Origin: Lotus japonicus
Taxonomy: Eukaryota; Streptophyta; Magnoliopsida; Fabales; Fabaceae
Assembly: GCF_012489685.1 (NCBI RefSeq)
Contig: NC_080041.1
Coordinates: 35,205,780 to 35,269,779 of the forward strand
Length of the DNA stretch: 64,000 nucleotides
Reading direction: 5' to 3'
Shown: piece by piece, positions 12,034 to 23,000 of the stretch
How the letters are laid out: the number at the start of each line of letters is the position of its first letter
Numbering within the stretch: the first letter of the stretch is position 1
Program-made: the position numbers and the translations under genes
The notes under the pieces: model-generated
What the model was told of the DNA's origin: nothing
Database searches by the model: none
The model's input: only the letters and a program-made list of their open reading frames with translations

Positions 12034-13317
12034 TGAAGGTATGAAAAACGGTAGAAAGGGGGGGTTTGAATAACGTTTTCAGTACAAAACTACCACCTTA
12101 AAGATTTTGACAAATCTTTCGAGAACTTAAATGCTAAAGATAAGAGATAGAAAAGCACACAAGGATTTTATCCTGGTTCACTTGATAAATCACTCAAGCT
12201 ACTCCAGTCCACCCGTTAAGGTGATTTCTTCCTTCTTAGAATGAAGGCAATCCACTAATCAGGTAAGAGTTACAACTGCACTTGAAACCTACAAGTGACT
12301 AACAATTACACTGACTTAGCTCACACTAAGATTCACTCTCTTAGTCTTCTCTAGGATCCGATCAACCTTGATCTCCTAAAGGAACTACCACTAAGATTCA
12401 CTCTCTTAGTCTTCTTAAGGATACTGACCTACCCGGTCCCTTAAGGAAAATCAAACAACTGTTTGAGGTTGGTGTTTACAAGGGTTTGCTTCTAAATAAG
12501 CTGAGTGTAAACTAAATAAATTACAAGATGAAAGAAGGCTTAGAATATTTTTGAATATGTCTTGCGCGTGTGTATTGCTTCTTGCTATTCTTCTTGCCGC
12601 TTCTTTCAATCTTCAGCCTCTATATATACTCCAAGGATTAGGGTTGAGCGTTGCATGGGAAATGCTACCGTTGGAGGGCAGTTCTGGAAAATCCAGCTTC
12701 TGCTGTGGCTGAGAACGTTAGGTAGGTCGTCAGGAAGGTACACTTGCTTTTGTACTTGGATAGCGACTTGACCTTTTAACCTAGGAGACTTCTGATCAGG
12801 GGAATACTTCATATTGGAACTTGTGAAGCCGGTTGATCAGAGTCAGAGGGAAAGCACAGATCCTCTGACCATTGTATCTTCTGATTCTGAACTCAGAGGG
12901 AAGAACATGGCCTTCAGAGTTTCTTGCTTCTGGACTTCAGAGTTTCCACTATTCAGCTTCTGGATCTTCAGAGTCTTCTACACCATCAGAACATCTGAAC
13001 CTTCAGTGTTTCTTGGCCATCAGAACTTCTGGATCTTCAGAGCTTCTAGCGACTGAGTCCTCATCAGAGTTTGTATAGCTTCAGAACTTCTGAAGCTTTT
13101 CCACTGTTCATACTGAACATGGTGAATGCGAAAGCGTTGCTTGGGTTACCCTTTATACACAGTGCTTCTGATTTGTGTGAGATTGAGTTGAGGTCAGAGC
13201 CTGTAAATAGCACACTCAGAAAAACACGTTAGAGTACCACAATTGTTCATATCAAAAGGTTAACTTGTAATCATCAAAACATAGAGTTGTACTACTAGAT
13301 CAAAACTTGATCTTACA
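12034..13317 (-). repeat. E2 3' LTR
   Basis: The minus-strand LTR begins TGTAAGATC and ends ACCTTCA. A TATA box (TATATATAG, about 12607-12616) lies mid-LTR. U3 (12620-13317) is rich in TTCAGA/TCTGAA units. It differs from the 5' LTR by 16 extra bases near 12553-12570 (TATGTCTTGCGCG region) and two substitutions. Confidence 0.95.
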
Positions 13318-13332
13318 ATCTCCCCCTTTTTG
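13318..13332 (-). other. E2 polypurine tract
   Basis: CAAAAAGGGGGAGAT on the minus strand abuts the 3' LTR and matches the E1 tract exactly. From 13333 to 14059 there is A/T-rich non-coding sequence with several CTCCCCCTT-type pyrimidine blocks and no gene. Confidence 0.85.
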
Positions 13333-14059
13333 ATGATGACAAAACTAAGATTTTTGATGAACAATTCTTAAACATTAAACTGAATTCACTCAGAGTTTAG
13401 AGATATAGAATAAGACTTATCCTGATGTGAATAGTTTATCTTGCTCATTCTGAATTCAAGTCACTGCTTGATTCTGAGCTTAGCTCCCCCTGAATCTAAT
13501 ACTTGATGAAAACGTTAGTAAAGTCTAGATTCTGAGCTAAAACATATAAGAGTTCAGAGTGAAAAGCTTATGACATAGATGAAAAACGAATAATCAGAGC
13601 GCATAATTGATCAGAGTCATGGGCAAGGTGTCAGAGTCTTGGGTATCAGAGTCAACTTAGAATCACTTCAGAAGAAGTGAAATGTATTCCTTGTATTTGC
13701 CCAGTGACACATCTATGGTCATGAAGGTGGAACTCTTAAATTCTCCAAAAGAAAAATAAGTCACACTAACACATCTTACACATCAAAAACTGGGTGTACT
13801 CCCCCTTTTTGTCATAAGCAAAAAGCTTGGGGTGTGAAAAACTTAGCTTGAAGTACAAGGTACTCCCCCTTAGAGAAGGTCTAAGTTTAAAGAAAATGAA
13901 AATGATGTAAGAATCAGAGTTAGGCGAAAATAAATAGAAGAGTTAATGCAAGGGATGAACGTTTACCACCGGTCAAGTGAGTAAATAGAAGGGTCAGTTA
14001 CCAAGAACTTAACCTCGAGAAACTGTAGGAGCATTAACTTTCAGAGAGAAAGTGAAGCC

Positions 14060-14067
14060 TATAAAAA
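14060..14067 (+). promoter_or_regulatory. TATA box before the E2 antisense ORF
   Basis: TATAAAAA lies about 55 bases upstream of the plus-strand ATG at 14122, inside an otherwise minus-strand element. Position and sequence fit a plant core promoter, but transcription is not shown by the sequence. Confidence 0.4.
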
Positions 14068-14121
14068 ACGTTGGAGAGAAAGGTAAGCTTCACACCTCGA
14101 ATAATTTTCAGTAATAAAAAA

Positions 14122-14514
14122 ATGGCATCATACAGAACGACATTAGAAGAGCTCAGAAGGAAGGCTTTTGAGGAAGATATGTTCCTCAATATTAGGCATC
14201 CCGATGGTACAAAGACCATACAAGAGCTGACGAAGACACTGCTGGAAGAAGATCTTGGTCTAGAGATGGAGAAAGATCTGAAGGAGTTCCTCTGCTTCGT
14301 GGAGGAGATTCAGGAGCTTTGCCAGCGGGAGCTGAATCTGCTGGAAGAGAAGGAGACTGTGGAAAAGAGACTCAAGACGACAGAAGATAGTCTAGAGAGA
14401 GATGAGCTGAGCATCAAACTCGGCAACATAGAGTATACACTGGATCGTCTGGAGAAGGAAAGAGTGGAGCAGCGCCAAGAATGCAGAAGAATGAGGAAGG
14501 ATCCTCCATTCTAG
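14122..14514 (+). CDS. E2 additional ORF (antisense): 130-aa predicted coiled-coil protein
   Basis: This open frame runs against the direction of E2, between the env-like ORF and the polypurine tract. The chosen ATG (MASYRTTLEELRR) follows an A-rich leader; an in-frame ATG at 14071 is possible but would place the start almost on the TATA box. The protein is very charged, with Leu/Ile/Glu heptads from residue 25 to the end (for example LEEKETVEKRLKTTE), and looks wholly helical. No known domain is recognised. The matching interval in E1 holds a sense-strand ORF of similar size. An antisense additional ORF at the same place is known for Tat gypsy elements; for SIRE elements I know of no standard name. 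The function is unknown. Confidence 0.5.
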   Translation: MASYRTTLEELRRKAFEEDMFLNIRHPDGTKTIQELTKTLLEEDLGLEMEKDLKEFLCFVEEIQELCQRELNLLEEKETVEKRLKTTEDSLERDELSIKLGNIEYTLDRLEKERVEQRQECRRMRKDPPF

Positions 14515-14732
14515 ATGTAGGGAATAATGTATGATGGAAAGAATTATGATGTGAACATAGAACAATTATGAATAAAACAAGTTTTGCAAACATATGTGAC
14601 ACAAATATATATAGATATATGCATATAGAATCACAAACGAACAAATGAAAATAAGTAAATAAAAAAAGGAAACAGAGTTTAACAAAAAGGAAAACAAAGT
14701 AAACGAAAGAAGAAAAAGAAGAGATCCTAAGA

Positions 14733-17582
14733 CTAAGGTTTGTCAGTGCGTCGCAGAAGTTCCATCATCATTTGCTGCATCTCAAGCAGCATGGATTCAT
14801 GAGTGTCAAGACGTTGTTCCATGAGGTCGAGTCTGGATGAGCTTGTCTGAGTAGAGCTGGAAGGAACGTTCTGAGCAGCTTGAGGTTCTGGAATGGAAGC
14901 AGAAGTAGCAGGAGTAAACATAACTGGTGCAAGTCGCTCTGCCTCAGCCTCAGCTTCAAGACGCTCTGCCTCAAGTCTGGCTTGTTCAGCCTGAGCTGCT
15001 GCTTGACGTGCAGCTTCTGCTGCTTGCTCTTTCTTTCGCTTGGCTTCTTCAATAGCTTCAAGAAGCTTATTTCTCTGTTCTAGTTCATGAAGAGCCACCC
15101 GTCTAGCAAACCTCTGCTTGGCAGCCTCAATCCTCTGACTTCCCTCTGCATGCAGGAGCTGCAACATGATTGGAAACTGAGCCACTAGCCAAGTGCTCAA
15201 ATTGTTCCACTCATCAGCCACATGTTCAGCATTCTCACTGAGATCAGTCTGACCGTGCACATTGCGGAGCCTCAAGGAGGCTTCATGATAGAAAATATTG
15301 ATGCACTCAGAGAGAGATGTGGGTTGGAGGTGAGTATAGGGAATGATGGAGAGGTTGGTTTTAGGAGAGGCTGGGTGATTGCTGCTATGAGCTTCAGAGG
15401 CCACTTGTGGAGAACCAATGTTAATTATGGGAGCATTGGGTTCAGAGGTTCCACGGTGAGGGTCTGAAGTTTCAACCAGAGGGTGAGGTGATCTAACCGA
15501 GGATTGGTTAGACACTGATTGTTCAGGTTCAGGGTCTGGTTGAATGGGCTCTTGTTGGTCAGGGACAGGATGAGCTTGTTGAACTAAGGGGTCTGCCTCT
15601 TGGATAGGATTGGCCAAGATAGGTTCATCTGGGTCAACTAGACGTTCAGGTCTAGGGCCAGGATATTGCCTAGGGCTTGGACAGGTAAGGTAATATTCTT
15701 CCAAGGCAGATACCTTTTCTTTCCTAACCTCCATGAATTTTCTAATTGATTCAGAGGTATTGGAGGGAGGAGAGTCAATGACATTGATTGGGAAGGATAC
15801 AGGGGTGAAGGCTGTGGAAGAGTCTGTATCCGTGGTTCGGGCAGCAGGACGTGCTGATGCTCTGGGAGCAGAGTGATCAGACGTTCTGGGTTGTGGTTCT
15901 GTTTGGTTGGGCTCGGGTTGGTCATGGATGATGGGTTCAGAAGGTAATGGGTCGTATGGAATGGTAAGGAGAGAGGTTGGATCTTCTGACCTAGAGGTTT
16001 GGGTCTGAAGCAAATTCCAGAGAGGTGCTTCAGTAGGAGAAGGTTGAAAGAAGGAAGATCTTGGGGAATGTGGTGGAGTGGTGGTTTGTGCGGCTGGCTG
16101 GGATTCAGGAATAGGAGTGAGGGGATTTGAGGAGTGTTGAAGTAAGGCAGAAATAGGAAGTGCATCAAATAAGTTCAAATCATCATCAGAAGCAAGTGCA
16201 GGCTTACTTGTATGTGCTGATGATCGAGTCACTCTGGCAGGAGCTTCAGTCCTTCTGACCTCTGCAGCAGCTGGTTCCACCCGAGTAGGCTTCACCACAA
16301 TTCTGACCTTCTTCTGCTTCTTCTTTGGAGGACCATCCTCACTATCATCACCATCATCATCAGCAGGCTTGCTCTTCGGTTTCTTGACCAGAGGGACATC
16401 AGATTCCTCTGAGGATTCTTCCAGAACCATCTTCCTCTTGGTTTTCTTCTTGGGAGGAGAAGGAAACTCTGGTGCTGGTGGAAGTCTGCTGACAAAATCA
16501 TCAAGGTCAATCTCGAATCCTTGAGCCCTGAGGTCTTCAACATAGCATCTGATGGCGTCAGGATGGTCTGCTTGAGTCCACAGAGGGTAGTCATTCAGAG
16601 GCATTCTTCTTCCTCTGATCTCAGAAGATGTGTCTTCATGAGCAGGAGCAATCTTCTTCTGGATTAAGCCCATTTTCTTCAGAGAGTTGGCAGTGAAGAC
16701 ATCACTGACAATTGTGCTCAAGTCCTCTGTGCAACCAACATTGATCAAATCTTGCACCAAGTTGCTTTCAATGAGAAAGTCTGAGAGCAGTCTCCCAAAA
16801 GGGATATATTTGATTGCAGACTTGATGGAGGCGGTGGTGCGAGACTTCCGGATGCATTCCTTCAAGTACGAGAACAGGAAGTAGGGAAGGCAAATCTTCT
16901 CCTTGTCTTGAATGAAAAACAGCATCGCCTTCTGGTTGAAGTTGATGTAATCTGGAGAACTACCCTTCGGTCTCTGATTGATGCAGTTGAGTAGGATCTT
17001 GTGCCAGATTCTCAGTTTGGGGTGAAGGTCCATCACCTTGTAACTCGTCTTGCCCGGTTTGAAGGTGGTGTACAGGGCCTTGTTGACGATGTCCTTGGTG
17101 CTGGGTTTCAGCTTGGATTCCGTCAGTTGGAACCGATACCCATAAGCAGTTTCTGCTCCTAGCAGATTCACGAATGACTTCTCAGTGATGATGATCTTCC
17201 TGCCAAGAATGTGAGAGACCACCTGAGTGTCATCGCAGTCTGCGTGCTTCCAGAATTCCTTTACCAATTTCTCATACACCGGTCCTCGAAGTCGATTGAA
17301 GTAGTTTCCCCAACCTTGAGCTTGGACTTCAGGACGAAGATCAAACCCATTTGCAGCCAAGTTGTCGAGGTTGAATCTCCATTCTGCCAGGACTTGGAGT
17401 TCCTCAGGAGGAAATACACAGTGAACGGCACAGCCCCGTTCTGCAATAGGAACAACCTGCTCTTGAGCTTGAACTTGTTCTTGTGCCGGGTTCTCAGAGC
17501 CTCGTTGACCCGTTGCCAAACCGACTACCATGTGAGGGAACTGAGGTGCATCTGCAGTAGATCGTCTGGTTTGTCTCACCAT
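14733..17582 (-). CDS. E2 env-like ORF (SIRE third ORF), intact, about 949 aa
   Basis: This is a long uninterrupted frame downstream of pol. The ATG at 17582 (MVRQTRRSTADAP) is chosen because it aligns with the E1 start; an upstream in-frame ATG at 17738 would add leader-like sequence. Residues about 60-330 form the plant-transposon-protein type domain (FDNLAANGFDLR, YFNRLRGPVYEKL, LKECIRKSRTTAS, YIPFGRLLSDF). Then come a Lys-rich, probably nuclear-targeting stretch (PPKKKQKKV), a Pro/Ser/Glu low-complexity middle, and a C-terminal coiled coil rich in Ala, Glu and Gln (residues about 810-949). No membrane anchor is evident. SIRE elements have been described as potentially envelope-bearing, but this protein looks more nuclear or structural. 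The spacer to pol (17583-18025) holds no gene. Confidence 0.8.
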   Translation of the reverse strand: MVRQTRRSTADAPQFPHMVVGLATGQRGSENPAQEQVQAQEQVVPIAERGCAVHCVFPPEELQVLAEWRFNLDNLAANGFDLRPEVQAQGWGNYFNRLRGPVYEKLVKEFWKHADCDDTQVVSHILGRKIIITEKSFVNLLGAETAYGYRFQLTESKLKPSTKDIVNKALYTTFKPGKTSYKVMDLHPKLRIWHKILLNCINQRPKGSSPDYINFNQKAMLFFIQDKEKICLPYFLFSYLKECIRKSRTTASIKSAIKYIPFGRLLSDFLIESNLVQDLINVGCTEDLSTIVSDVFTANSLKKMGLIQKKIAPAHEDTSSEIRGRRMPLNDYPLWTQADHPDAIRCYVEDLRAQGFEIDLDDFVSRLPPAPEFPSPPKKKTKRKMVLEESSEESDVPLVKKPKSKPADDDGDDSEDGPPKKKQKKVRIVVKPTRVEPAAAEVRRTEAPARVTRSSAHTSKPALASDDDLNLFDALPISALLQHSSNPLTPIPESQPAAQTTTPPHSPRSSFFQPSPTEAPLWNLLQTQTSRSEDPTSLLTIPYDPLPSEPIIHDQPEPNQTEPQPRTSDHSAPRASARPAARTTDTDSSTAFTPVSFPINVIDSPPSNTSESIRKFMEVRKEKVSALEEYYLTCPSPRQYPGPRPERLVDPDEPILANPIQEADPLVQQAHPVPDQQEPIQPDPEPEQSVSNQSSVRSPHPLVETSDPHRGTSEPNAPIINIGSPQVASEAHSSNHPASPKTNLSIIPYTHLQPTSLSECINIFYHEASLRLRNVHGQTDLSENAEHVADEWNNLSTWLVAQFPIMLQLLHAEGSQRIEAAKQRFARRVALHELEQRNKLLEAIEEAKRKKEQAAEAARQAAAQAEQARLEAERLEAEAEAERLAPVMFTPATSASIPEPQAAQNVPSSSTQTSSSRLDLMEQRLDTHESMLLEMQQMMMELLRRTDKP

Positions 17583-18025
17583 TTTGAAGAGGTTGAGGGT
17601 TTGAGGTAGAAGATGAAGTTTGAAGGATGAAGAGAGATCGAGAGAGAAATCAAGAAGGAGGCGGTTTTGAAAAGCAGAGAGTGCGAGAGTGAAAACCGGA
17701 AGTGAGAGAGAACGTGTGTGTATAGTGGGTTTTATCAAATAACCGTTGTTGATTCAAAAAGCACTTTAAGATCAACGGTTGAAAATTAAAGATATATAGT
17801 AACAGTAAAATACACAATCACACACAGGAGATAAGCATATCTACACGCAATCATAACAGACTGTCACACGGGCACAAGGAACTATGCATCAGAAATTCTG
17901 ACGCACGTGTTGTTGTCTCAGCTTCAGAGTCAGTACCAGTGGGCACACACACTCTGATTGAGTTACCTTCTGGACTAGACATCTTCTGATCAAGAAGTAT
18001 CATAGTCAGAGGTTCTGATCCATCT

Positions 18026-21000
18026 TCACTCTGGACAAAAGTCCATGTTTAGATTTTTCAGAATAAAATTAAATCTATCTTCAGCTAAGGGCTTTGTAAA
18101 GATATCTGCCCATTGATGGTCAGTATCAACAAACTTCAGAAGAAGTACGCCCTTCTGTACATAATCTCTAATAAAATGATACTTTACCTCAATGTGCTTT
18201 GCCCTTGAATGCAAGATAGGATTCTTACTCAATGAGATTGCAGCAGTGTTATCACAATAGATTGGGATATTGCTCTCAAAGATCTGATAATCCTCCAGCT
18301 GATGTTTCATCCAGAGCATCTGAGTGCTGCATATTGCTGCTGAGATATATTCTGCCTCTGCAGTTGATAGTGCAATGGTTGATTGCCTCTTGCTTGCCCA
18401 TGAGACTAGATTGCTTCCCAGAAATTGACAATTTCCAGAAGTACTTTTTCTCTCTGTTCTATCTCCAGCATAATCAGCATCACAATAACCTGAAAGCTTA
18501 TACTCTGATGTTTTCTTATACATCAAGCCAAGGTTAGTGGTGCCTTTCAGATACCTTAGGATCCTCTTAACAGCAGTTAAGTGAGTTTCCCTTGGATCTG
18601 ATTGGAAACGAGCACATAAATGAACACTAAATAATATGTCTGGCCTAGATGCAGTTAAGTATAGAAGTGAACCTATCATGCCACGATAGAGCTTCTGACA
18701 TACTTTACCACTTTTATCTTCTTTTTCCAGAATGCATGTTGGATGCATTGGAGTCTTGGCCACTGTAGATTCCAGCATATTGAACTTCTTCAGAAGTTCT
18801 TTAGTGTACTTGCTCTGATGGATATATGTTCCTTCTGGTGTTTGATCAACTTGTATTCCCAGAAAGTACTTTAATTCTCCCATCATACTCATCTCAAATT
18901 CAGCCTGCATCATCTCAGAAAATTCTTTGCATAGAGATTGATTAGCAGAACCAAATATAATATCATCAACATAAATTTGCACAATTAAGATATCATCTTT
19001 ATAAGTCTTGCAAAAGAGAGTTGTATCTACTTTACCCCTTACAAACTCATTCTCCAGAAGGAATGAGCTAAGTCTCTCATACCATGCTCTGGGAGCTTGC
19101 TTCAGACCGTAGAGTGATTTCTTCAATTTGAACACATGGTCTGGTTTCTTTTCATCTTCAAAACCTGGGGGTTGATGAACATAGACTTCCTCTGAGATAT
19201 AACCATTTAGGAAGGCACTCTTTACGTCCATCTGATGTAGAATTATGTTGTGATTTACTGAGAAAGAAATCAATAGTCTGATTGCCTCCAGTCTTGCTAC
19301 TGGAGCAAATGTTTCAGTGTAGTCTATTCCTTCCTGCTGGCTGTAGCCTTGAGCAACTAGCCTTGCCTTGTTTCTGACTACATCTCCTTTCTCATTTAAC
19401 TTGTTTCTGAATACCCATTTCGTTCCAATAACATGGACATTCTCAGGCTTCTTCACTAAGCTCCAAACATCGTTCTTGGAGAATTGATTCAATTCTTCTT
19501 CCATGGCCAGAATCCAATCCTTGTCCTGAAGAGCTTCATCTATGGACTTGGGTTCAATTAAGGACACCAATCCTTTCAGACTCAGCAAGGTCTCTTCAGA
19601 GGGTCTGAAGGCAGATCTGGTTCTGACTGGTTCATCTTTGTTGCCCAGAATCAATTCCTTAGGATGAGCTGCAGTGATTCTGCTCTTCTTCAGAGTTTGT
19701 GAGTTAGAGGGACCAGCTTCTTCCTCTGGTTCATCTTCCTCTGGCTCAACTTCCTCTGGAGCTTTGCCTTTGTCAGAAACATTAATGCTTAAATCTGCAA
19801 ACTTTTCAACTAGCTTTGACTGGTCAGAGTCAAGCTTATCATCAAATCTAACATGAATAGATTCTTCAATAGTCTTAGCATCAGTATTATAAAATCTAAA
19901 ACCTTTAGATCTATCAGAATAACCAAGTAATAGACACTTAGAAGACTTAGCATCAAATTTATGCAATCTATCCTTAGTATTGAGAACATAACAAACACAG
20001 CCAAAAGGATGAAAATAAGAAATGTTGGGTTTTATGTTCTTCCACAATTCATAAGGAGTCTTATTCAGAATTGGTCTCACAGAGATTCTGTTCTGAATGT
20101 AACATGCTGTATTTACTGCCTCTGCCCAAAAGTGCTTAGCCATGCCAGTTTCTTGGAGCATGGTTCTAGCCATCTCCTGAAGAGTTCTGTTCTTCCTCTC
20201 AACAACACCATTTTGTTGAGGAGTTCTGGGACAAGAGAAATCATGTGCAATTCCATAGGAATCAAACAGACTCTCAAACTTGTCATTCTCAAACTCTCCA
20301 CCATGGTCACTTCTGACACGCACAATTCTACAAGCCTTCTCGTTTTGCACTTGAGCAATGAAGGTAGAGAACACAGCATGAGACTCATCCTTGCGGGTTA
20401 GAAACTTTACCCATGTCCAGCGGCTATAGTCATCAACGATAACCATCCCATATCTCTTGCCACCTATAGACTCAGTTTTCACTGGTCCAAACAGGTCGAT
20501 ATGCAGAAGTTCTAACGGCCTTGAGGTTGAGACAACATTCTTTGCCTTGAAAGGGACTTTTGTGAATTTGCCTTTCTGACATGTTTCACAAAGAGCGTCT
20601 GAAGCGAACTTCAGATTGGGTAAGCCCCTGACAAGGTTTAGCTTGCTCAGCTGAGAAATCTTTCTCATACTGGCATGCCCTAACCGTCTATGCCATACCC
20701 ACTGCTCTTCATTAACAGACAGAAGGCACTTCACATTCTGAGCCTCCAACTCAGATAATCTGATCTTATAAATGTTGTTCTTCCTCTTGCTGTTAAACAG
20801 AACAGAGCCATCGATCTGACTTACAGCCCGGCAGGACTTTTGATTGAATATAACATCATAACCCTTGTCAGCTAATTGACTTATAGACAATAAGTTATGT
20901 GTTAAGCCGTCTACCAATAAAACATTATCAATGCATGGACTACTATCTACACAAATAGTACCAGTACCAATAATTTTACCCTTTTCATTTCCTCCGAAGC

Positions 21001-21130
21001 CAACTTCGCCTCCAGGCTTAAGTTTCAGCTCTCGGAACATACGCTTTTCTCCCGTCATGTGACGCGAGCATCCACTGTCCAGATACCATGATTGGTGTTT
21101 CAGTGGAGCTATCAAGGATATCTGCAACAT
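18026..21130 (-). CDS. E2 pol polyprotein, open, about 1034 aa
   Basis: The frame is open from about 21177 and the first ATG is at 21130. Motifs by residue: protease [13 protein letters not shown] (16-28); pre-integrase zinc region WHRRLGHAS with CETCQKGK (about 140-190); integrase core with Asp in LLHIDLFGP (about 211), Asp in VRSDHGGEF (about 275) and Glu in NGVVERKN (about 310); RT with YVDDIIFG (about 718); RNase H with ERKSTSG and [12 protein letters not shown] (about 890-930); terminal [11 protein letters not shown]. All key catalytic residues that can be recognised are present. The frame is +1 relative to gag and overlaps it, so expression needs frameshifting, a separate start or another mechanism. 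Confidence 0.93.
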   Translation of the reverse strand: MLQISLIAPLKHQSWYLDSGCSRHMTGEKRMFRELKLKPGGEVGFGGNEKGKIIGTGTICVDSSPCIDNVLLVDGLTHNLLSISQLADKGYDVIFNQKSCRAVSQIDGSVLFNSKRKNNIYKIRLSELEAQNVKCLLSVNEEQWVWHRRLGHASMRKISQLSKLNLVRGLPNLKFASDALCETCQKGKFTKVPFKAKNVVSTSRPLELLHIDLFGPVKTESIGGKRYGMVIVDDYSRWTWVKFLTRKDESHAVFSTFIAQVQNEKACRIVRVRSDHGGEFENDKFESLFDSYGIAHDFSCPRTPQQNGVVERKNRTLQEMARTMLQETGMAKHFWAEAVNTACYIQNRISVRPILNKTPYELWKNIKPNISYFHPFGCVCYVLNTKDRLHKFDAKSSKCLLLGYSDRSKGFRFYNTDAKTIEESIHVRFDDKLDSDQSKLVEKFADLSINVSDKGKAPEEVEPEEDEPEEEAGPSNSQTLKKSRITAAHPKELILGNKDEPVRTRSAFRPSEETLLSLKGLVSLIEPKSIDEALQDKDWILAMEEELNQFSKNDVWSLVKKPENVHVIGTKWVFRNKLNEKGDVVRNKARLVAQGYSQQEGIDYTETFAPVARLEAIRLLISFSVNHNIILHQMDVKSAFLNGYISEEVYVHQPPGFEDEKKPDHVFKLKKSLYGLKQAPRAWYERLSSFLLENEFVRGKVDTTLFCKTYKDDILIVQIYVDDIIFGSANQSLCKEFSEMMQAEFEMSMMGELKYFLGIQVDQTPEGTYIHQSKYTKELLKKFNMLESTVAKTPMHPTCILEKEDKSGKVCQKLYRGMIGSLLYLTASRPDILFSVHLCARFQSDPRETHLTAVKRILRYLKGTTNLGLMYKKTSEYKLSGYCDADYAGDRTERKSTSGNCQFLGSNLVSWASKRQSTIALSTAEAEYISAAICSTQMLWMKHQLEDYQIFESNIPIYCDNTAAISLSKNPILHSRAKHIEVKYHFIRDYVQKGVLLLKFVDTDHQWADIFTKPLAEDRFNFILKNLNMDFCPE

Positions 21131-22928
21131 AGATAATCTTGTCCTTAGGTACCCACTTTCTGGGTCCTCTTTTGTTAGTTACCCCAGAGGTTCTGATCAC
21201 CTTGGGTGTCTCAACATAATATTTTAAAGGAATATTTGCATGATATTTAGTCATAGAGAAAGATCCCTTTTTAAGAGGGTTTTTAGCAACTTTAGCAGGT
21301 ACAGGATCAGGCAATATGGTACCAGAGGGAACAAAGCATTCATACAAGGATTTAGCTTTAGACACAGAAGGCTCATTTCTAATTGGTTTAGAATAGCCAA
21401 TGCCATGCATTCCATTTCTGCTTACGCCATAGATCATTGAAGCCATTAAGCTTCTATCTACGCTTTTAGCCAGGAATCTTTGAAAAGATTTTTCATACTT
21501 AGATTCATGCTTACTATCAGAGGCATCGCAGGCAATAACTTCTTCTAACTTAGCAATTTGATTCTTAAGCACAGAGTTAGAATTAACTAAAGCATGGTTA
21601 TCATTTTTCAAATCAGATATGATTTTCTCATGTTCAGAAGGAGTTTTAGAAACAGCAGATAAGGTCTTTTTCAGCTTCTTATGCTTAGACAATAAGGAGT
21701 TATACTTATCCATGATATCAGACAAAGCATGTTTCAGTTCAGAGGTAGAGAAAGAAGCAAATACCTCATTTTCATCGTCAGAGTCTGGATCTCCTTCTGA
21801 TTCTGAGTCAGAGTCAACAGCTTCCTTTGACTCTGCTCCTTTGTCTTTGACAATGGCCATGAGTCCTTGGACTTCACCATCAGAGTCAACATCCTCTGAC
21901 TCTGATTCATCGAATGTCACCATCAGACTCTTCTTGGTCTTGAAGTGCTTCTTTGGCTTCTTGTCTTTCTTCAACTTTGGACAATCACTTTTGTAGTGCC
22001 CAGATTCTTTGCACTCAAAGCATGTGACTTCCCTGATTGAAGACTTCTTCTGGCCTGAGGACTCATACTTGCCTTTTGCCTTTCCAGAGCCTTTGAACTT
22101 GCTCTGCCTGTGCTTCCAGATGCGGTTGAGTCTCTTGGAGATCAGAGTCAGCTCATCTTCATCAGAATCTTCTGATGCCTCTTCAGATTCTTCTTCTTCA
22201 GCTTGAAGAGCCTTTGACTTCTCAACCTTAGCCTTTTCAGATTTGGATTTCAAGGCTATGGACTTTTTCCTCAGATCTTGCATCTCTGAGCGCTTCAGCT
22301 CATGGCATTTCAAAATGCTGATGAGTTCTTCTAAACTCATATTCTCAACGTCTCTCGTGAGCTCTATTGAAGTCACCAAAGGCATCCAACTTTCAGGAAG
22401 ACACCTGATGACCCTTATGACATGATCTTTTGTTGTGTAGCTCTTGTTGAGAGGACGTATGCCAGCTACAAGCAGTTGAAATCTGGAGAACATTTCTTCA
22501 ATGGACTCATTTGGCTCCATGATGAAGGATTCATACTTTTGGATCAAAGACAATGCCTTTGATTCTTTGACTTTCTTGTTTCCTTCATGAGACATCTTCA
22601 GAGAATCAAAAATGCCTTTAGCAAACTCACGATCTGTAATCTTCTGGTACTCCTCATAGGAAATAGCACTTAGAAGAATTGCTCTTGCTTTGTGATGTTG
22701 TGAGTACAGCTTCTTTTGATCTGCAGTCATCTCTGACCTTGGGATCTTCTTGCCATCTGCATCAACTGGACGCTCGTAGCCATCCACAATAATATCCCAG
22801 AGATCTGCATCGAAACCCAGAAAGAAACTTTCCAGTCTATCTTTCCAATACTCGAACCTTTGACCATCGAACATAGGAGGCTTTGCGTTGTAACCATCTC
22901 TTTGAGTTTCACTGGTGGTGGCAGCCAT
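21018..22928 (-). CDS. E2 gag, intact, 636 aa
   Basis: The start ATG at 22928 is 59 bases downstream of the PBS. Residues about 15-220 form the copia capsid-type (UBN2/gag) domain ([34 protein letters not shown]). Acidic and Lys-rich linkers follow. One CCHC zinc knuckle, [14 protein letters not shown], lies near residues 303-316, and the C-terminal region is Ser/Asp-rich with helices. The last 37 or so codons overlap the pol ATG frame. It packages the element RNA by family analogy. Confidence 0.93.
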   Translation of the reverse strand: MAATTSETQRDGYNAKPPMFDGQRFEYWKDRLESFFLGFDADLWDIIVDGYERPVDADGKKIPRSEMTADQKKLYSQHHKARAILLSAISYEEYQKITDREFAKGIFDSLKMSHEGNKKVKESKALSLIQKYESFIMEPNESIEEMFSRFQLLVAGIRPLNKSYTTKDHVIRVIRCLPESWMPLVTSIELTRDVENMSLEELISILKCHELKRSEMQDLRKKSIALKSKSEKAKVEKSKALQAEEEESEEASEDSDEDELTLISKRLNRIWKHRQSKFKGSGKAKGKYESSGQKKSSIREVTCFECKESGHYKSDCPKLKKDKKPKKHFKTKKSLMVTFDESESEDVDSDGEVQGLMAIVKDKGAESKEAVDSDSESEGDPDSDDENEVFASFSTSELKHALSDIMDKYNSLLSKHKKLKKTLSAVSKTPSEHEKIISDLKNDNHALVNSNSVLKNQIAKLEEVIACDASDSKHESKYEKSFQRFLAKSVDRSLMASMIYGVSRNGMHGIGYSKPIRNEPSVSKAKSLYECFVPSGTILPDPVPAKVAKNPLKKGSFSMTKYHANIPLKYYVETPKVIRTSGVTNKRGPRKWVPKDKIIYVADILDSSTETPIMVSGQWMLASHDGRKAYVPRAET

Positions 22929-22986
22929 TGTTTTTCACACCGGCCCGGATCACTGAACACTGTTAGGTGTGGTAATCAGAACTTGC

Positions 22987-22998
22987 GCTCTGATACCA
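22987..22998 (-). other. E2 primer-binding site for tRNA initiator Met
   Basis: TGGTATCAGAGC on the minus strand, two bases from the 5' LTR end, is complementary to the 3' end of plant initiator tRNA-Met. This is the usual copia PBS. Confidence 0.93.
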
Positions 22999-23000
22999 AT

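Noticed and set aside
12562..13078. Plus-strand reading frames inside the E2 LTRs, repeated at 23495-24029
   Set aside because: They occur at matching places in both LTRs, have no domain, and lie against the U3/R of the element. They are LTR shadows.
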